A stretch of DNA of 8,408 nucleotides, taken from assembly GCA_025450375.1 (NCBI GenBank), contig JANWHO010000148.1:1-8408 (forward strand), written 5' to 3'. The notes beneath the pieces were generated by a model, which was not told the origin of the DNA, did no database searches, and was given only the letters and a program-made list of their open reading frames with translations. This DNA is from Chloroflexota bacterium. Lineage in GTDB: Bacteria > Chloroflexota > UBA5177 > JANWHV01. This document shows, in pieces, positions 6,145-8,408 of the stretch. Both the position numbers and the translations under genes were made by a program. Positions within the stretch are counted from its first letter, which is position 1; each line of letters begins with the position of its first letter.

Positions 6145-6187
6145 AAGGAGCGAGCGAATACATTCGCTCGCTCCTTTTCTTGCTTCT
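6145..6187 (+). terminator. Intrinsic terminator between dppC and dppD
   Basis: A perfect 15-base inverted repeat (6145-6159 with 6162-6176) folds into a long GC-rich stem with a tiny loop, followed at once by the T-rich tract TTTTCTTGCTTCT (6175-6187). It lies 18 bases after the dppC stop. The arrangement predicts that most transcripts from the binding-protein/permease genes end here, with read-through or a separate promoter serving the ATPase genes. The inverted repeat also reads on the minus strand, but its A-rich flank there argues for plus-strand use. Confidence 0.9.
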
Positions 6188-6215
6188 GGACGGCACGCCC
6201 GAAAGTGAGTACCCT

Positions 6216-6240
6216 GGTGTCAAATTATGTCCGCTTGACC
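6216..6240 (+). promoter_or_regulatory. Imperfect inverted repeat upstream of dppD
   Basis: GGTGTCAA (6216-6223) and TTGACC (6235-6240) form an imperfect inverted repeat around an AT-rich centre, in the gap between the terminator and dppD. It could be an operator or part of a promoter for the ATPase genes, or a relic of an insertion-sequence end. The match is short and could be chance. Confidence 0.2.
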
Positions 6241-6271
6241 CTTGCCATCCGGTACGAAGGAGTTCCACCAC

Positions 6272-7288
6272 ATGAGTGTTTCCGTCGATCCCCGCGAACG
6301 CGGTTTTAGCGCCCCTACCGGGAATGTCTCCGGTAACTTGCTTGAGGTGACCGACCTCAAAACCTATTTCAAGACCATGGATGGGATCGTCAAGGCCGTG
6401 GACGGCGTGGATATGGCGATCGCGCCCGGGAAGACCCTTGGCGTGGTCGGCGAGTCTGGCTGCGGCAAGAGCGTAACCAGTCTCTCGATCATGCGCCTGG
6501 TCGATCTCCCCGGCTGGATCGCGGGCGGCGCGATCCGCTTCGACGGCAAGGATCTGGTGAAGTTGTCCGAGGAGCAGATGCGCCATATCCGCGGCAACAA
6601 AATCTCCATGATCTTCCAGGAGCCGATGACCAGCCTCAACCCGGTGTTCACGGTCGGGAACCAAGTGGGCGAGGCGATCCGCGTCCACCGGAAGGTCTCC
6701 AAGAAGGAGGCCGAGAACCGCGTGGTGGAGCTGTTCCGTATGGTAGGGATTCCCTCTCCCGACCGCAGGGTCCACGACTATCCGCACAACATGAGCGGCG
6801 GTATGCGCCAGCGTGTGATGATCGCCATGGCCCTGGCCCTCCAGCCCAGCCTGCTGATCGCCGACGAGCCGACCACCGCGCTTGACGTGACTATTCAAGC
6901 CCAGATCCTCGAATTGATCAAGGATCTGAGGACCAAGGTCAATACCGCCGTGCTGCTAATCACCCACGATATTGGCGTGGTGGCGGAAATGGCCGATGAA
7001 GTAATTGTTATGTATACTGGCAAGGTCGTGGAGCAGGGCGACGTGGTGAGCGTGCTCAGGAGCCCCAAGCATCCCTATACGGTTGGCCTCCTCAATTCCA
7101 TTCCCAGCCTGGGACAGAAGAATACCCGCCTGAACGTGATCCCCGGAACAGTGCCCAGCCCGCTCAATCTCCCCAAAGGGTGTACCTTCGCGCCGCGCTG
7201 CCCCCACGTAATGGGGATATGCCACGAGCAAGAGCCGCCGCTCAAGACCCTTGAAGGGGGCGTAAAGGCCAAGTGCTGGTTGTATTAA
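6272..7288 (+). CDS. dppD: Peptide ABC transporter ATP-binding protein, DppD/OppD family
   Basis: A 338-residue cytoplasmic ATPase that pairs with DppF to drive import. ATG 6272 has GAAGGAG (6256-6262) nine bases upstream; the frame extends back to 6242 without a better start. Motifs in order: Walker A GESGCGKS (60-67), Q-loop [10 protein letters not shown] (Q116), ABC signature MSGGMRQR (174-181), Walker B LLIADEP (D198, E199), H-loop H232. The [11 protein letters not shown] and [14 protein letters not shown] forms are specific to the Dpp/Opp/Nik group. The C-terminal oligo_HPY region has HPYT (267-270), then four cysteines (C304, C310, C317, C335) spaced CX5CX6CX17C. An equivalent cluster binds [4Fe-4S] in mycobacterial DppD (recalled literature). 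A gap of 145 bases holding a terminator separates it from dppC. No clear promoter is seen in the gap. Confidence 0.94.
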   Translation: MSVSVDPRERGFSAPTGNVSGNLLEVTDLKTYFKTMDGIVKAVDGVDMAIAPGKTLGVVGESGCGKSVTSLSIMRLVDLPGWIAGGAIRFDGKDLVKLSEEQMRHIRGNKISMIFQEPMTSLNPVFTVGNQVGEAIRVHRKVSKKEAENRVVELFRMVGIPSPDRRVHDYPHNMSGGMRQRVMIAMALALQPSLLIADEPTTALDVTIQAQILELIKDLRTKVNTAVLLITHDIGVVAEMADEVIVMYTGKVVEQGDVVSVLRSPKHPYTVGLLNSIPSLGQKNTRLNVIPGTVPSPLNLPKGCTFAPRCPHVMGICHEQEPPLKTLEGGVKAKCWLY

Positions 7289-7325
7289 GTCTTAGAGATC
7301 ATTTGTCGAGGGAGATTGTAAGGGA

Positions 7326-8408
7326 ATGCAGCAGATAAGCGAACGAGAGACGACGCGCCCCCAGGGCGCCAGTGATAAGGTGTTGCTCAGCGTCCGCGAT
7401 CTGCGCACCTACTTTCCTATCCTGGGCGGAGTTCTCCGCCGAAAAGTCGGTGAGGTCAAGGCGGTTGATGGGGTAAGCTTCGACATCAAACAGGGCGAAA
7501 CCTTCGGCCTGGTGGGGGAAAGCGGCTGCGGCAAGACCACCACCGGACGCACGATTTTGCGCCTGCAAAAGGCGACCAGCGGCGAAATTGACTTCGAGGG
7601 ACAGAACGTGCTGGCCCTCAATCCCTCGCAGATGAAGGCGCGCCGTCGCGACATGCAGATTATCTTCCAGGATCCCTACTCATCCTTGAATCCCCGTATG
7701 CCGGTCGGTGACATCATCGGCGAGGGCCTCCGGGTTCACGGGATGAGAGACCGGAAGGAACGCGAAAAGACGGTCCAGTATTTCCTCAGTGTGGTTGGCC
7801 TCCGCAAGGAGTACGTGCGCCGCTATCCGCACGAGTTCTCCGGTGGCCAGCGCCAGCGGATCGGGGTGGCCCGCGCCCTGGCCCTCCGTCCCAAGTTCAT
7901 CGTCTGCGACGAGCCGGTCAGCGCCCTGGATGTCAGCGTACAGAGTCAGGTGCTGAACTTGCTGGAGGACTTGCAGCAAGAGTTTGGCCTCACCTATTTG
8001 TTTATCGCCCACGATCTCTCGGTGGTGGAGTATCTTTCCGACCGGGTGGCGGTCATGTACCTGGGCAAGATGGCGGAACTGGCCGACAGCGAGGAACTCT
8101 ACGCCAATCCCCTCCATCCCTACACCAAGGCGTTGCTTTCCGCCATTCCCAACCCCGACCCGCTGGTGCGAAGTAAGCGCATCGTGCTGCAAGGCGACGT
8201 GCCCAGCCCAATCAATCCGCCCAGCGGCTGCCGCTTCCGCACCCGTTGCCCGATCGCCTACGAGCGCTGCGTCACGGAGGAGCCCGAGTTCCGCAACGTG
8301 GTCCCCAACCACCTCGTGGCCTGCCATCGAGCCGAGGAATCAACAACCCTGATGGCCGACCTGGTGGCCAGCGGCTCGGTGACCAGCGCGGTGCCGAACG
8401 CGAACTGA
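7326..8408 (+). CDS. dppF: Peptide ABC transporter ATP-binding protein, DppF/OppF family
   Basis: A complete 360-residue ATPase whose TGA is the last three bases of the window. ATG 7326 follows AGGGAG (7309-7314) at 11 bases, 37 bases after dppD, so the two are probably co-transcribed. The N-terminus carries the DppF-specific [25 protein letters not shown] (about 26-50). Then come Walker A GESGCGKT (64-71), Q-loop [12 protein letters not shown] (Q115), signature FSGGQRQR (171-178), Walker B FIVCDEP (D195, E196) and H-loop H229. The oligo_HPY region has [12 protein letters not shown] (264-275), followed by four cysteines C302, C308, C315 and C333, with the same spacing as in DppD. The last ~25 residues are a non-conserved Ala/Ser/Val tail. 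Catalytic residues are complete in both ATPases, so two functional ATP sites are expected. A DppF-versus-OppF label cannot be settled without substrate data. Confidence 0.94.
   Translation: MQQISERETTRPQGASDKVLLSVRDLRTYFPILGGVLRRKVGEVKAVDGVSFDIKQGETFGLVGESGCGKTTTGRTILRLQKATSGEIDFEGQNVLALNPSQMKARRRDMQIIFQDPYSSLNPRMPVGDIIGEGLRVHGMRDRKEREKTVQYFLSVVGLRKEYVRRYPHEFSGGQRQRIGVARALALRPKFIVCDEPVSALDVSVQSQVLNLLEDLQQEFGLTYLFIAHDLSVVEYLSDRVAVMYLGKMAELADSEELYANPLHPYTKALLSAIPNPDPLVRSKRIVLQGDVPSPINPPSGCRFRTRCPIAYERCVTEEPEFRNVVPNHLVACHRAEESTTLMADLVASGSVTSAVPNAN

Noticed and set aside
6080..6898. Long open frame on the minus strand (272 codons) opposite dppC's end and dppD
   Set aside because: It lies antisense to clear Walker and signature motifs, crosses the terminator hairpin, is unusually rich in His, Asp and Arg, and matches no family. 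It is a by-product of GC-rich codon use.
7680..8327. Long open frame on the minus strand (215 codons) opposite dppF
   Set aside because: Same nature: antisense to conserved DppF sequence, with repetitive His/Val/Gly/Ala composition and no ribosome site worth noting.
1..8408. CRISPR arrays, tRNA or rRNA genes, riboswitches, complete insertion sequences
   Set aside because: No regularly spaced repeats, cloverleaf sequence, conserved rRNA stretch or intact transposase was seen by eye. The only repeats are the short in-frame duplication at 1-128 and the hairpins listed.

Overview
The window most resembles a GC-rich bacterial chromosome, probably of the phylum Chloroflexota (Chloroflexi). That placement is an inference. 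It rests on the Rpn-like tail with 'GERKGREE' repeats, on the paired small gene plus HNH endonuclease, which I recall as common in Chloroflexota and Cyanobacteria, and on the style of the peptide transporter. No rRNA, tRNA, CRISPR array or intact mobile element is visible.

Layout. Positions 1-303 (+) hold the C-terminal end of a Rpn/DUF4351-type putative transposase or nuclease, cut by the window edge. It converges tail to tail with a decayed HNH endonuclease gene on the minus strand (300-735). That gene has one in-frame stop and one single-base frameshift, so no single open frame covers it. Its ATG overlaps the stop of the next minus-strand gene (732-1124), an intact 130-residue protein with a ribbon-helix-helix-like N-terminus. 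The two look like one translationally coupled unit whose second gene has died. A divergent promoter region (1125-1297) follows.

From 1298 to the end everything lies on the plus strand. First comes a zinc-finger (ZAS-type) anti-sigma factor with one clear membrane helix and no sigma factor gene beside it. Then comes a complete five-gene ABC importer of the peptide/opine/nickel (Dpp/Opp) family: a family 5 solute-binding protein (2024-3880), permeases DppB-like (4110-5120) and DppC-like (5122-6126), and ATPases DppD-like (6272-7288) and DppF-like (7326-8408). The binding protein captures substrate outside the cell, the two permeases form the channel, and the two ATPases power import.

The order A-B-C-D-F is standard, but the operon is divided by RNA structure. 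Two GC-rich hairpins without a U-tract follow the binding-protein gene (3891-3972), and a textbook intrinsic terminator sits between the permeases and the ATPases (6145-6187). Both suggest graded expression, with the binding protein highest and the ATPases lowest or separately transcribed.

The transporter is ordinary in content. The less ordinary parts are the hidden HNH pseudogene and its intact partner, the orphan anti-sigma factor, the binding protein without any cysteine (so no lipoprotein anchor), and the internal terminator. I do not see convincing evidence of an entirely new system.
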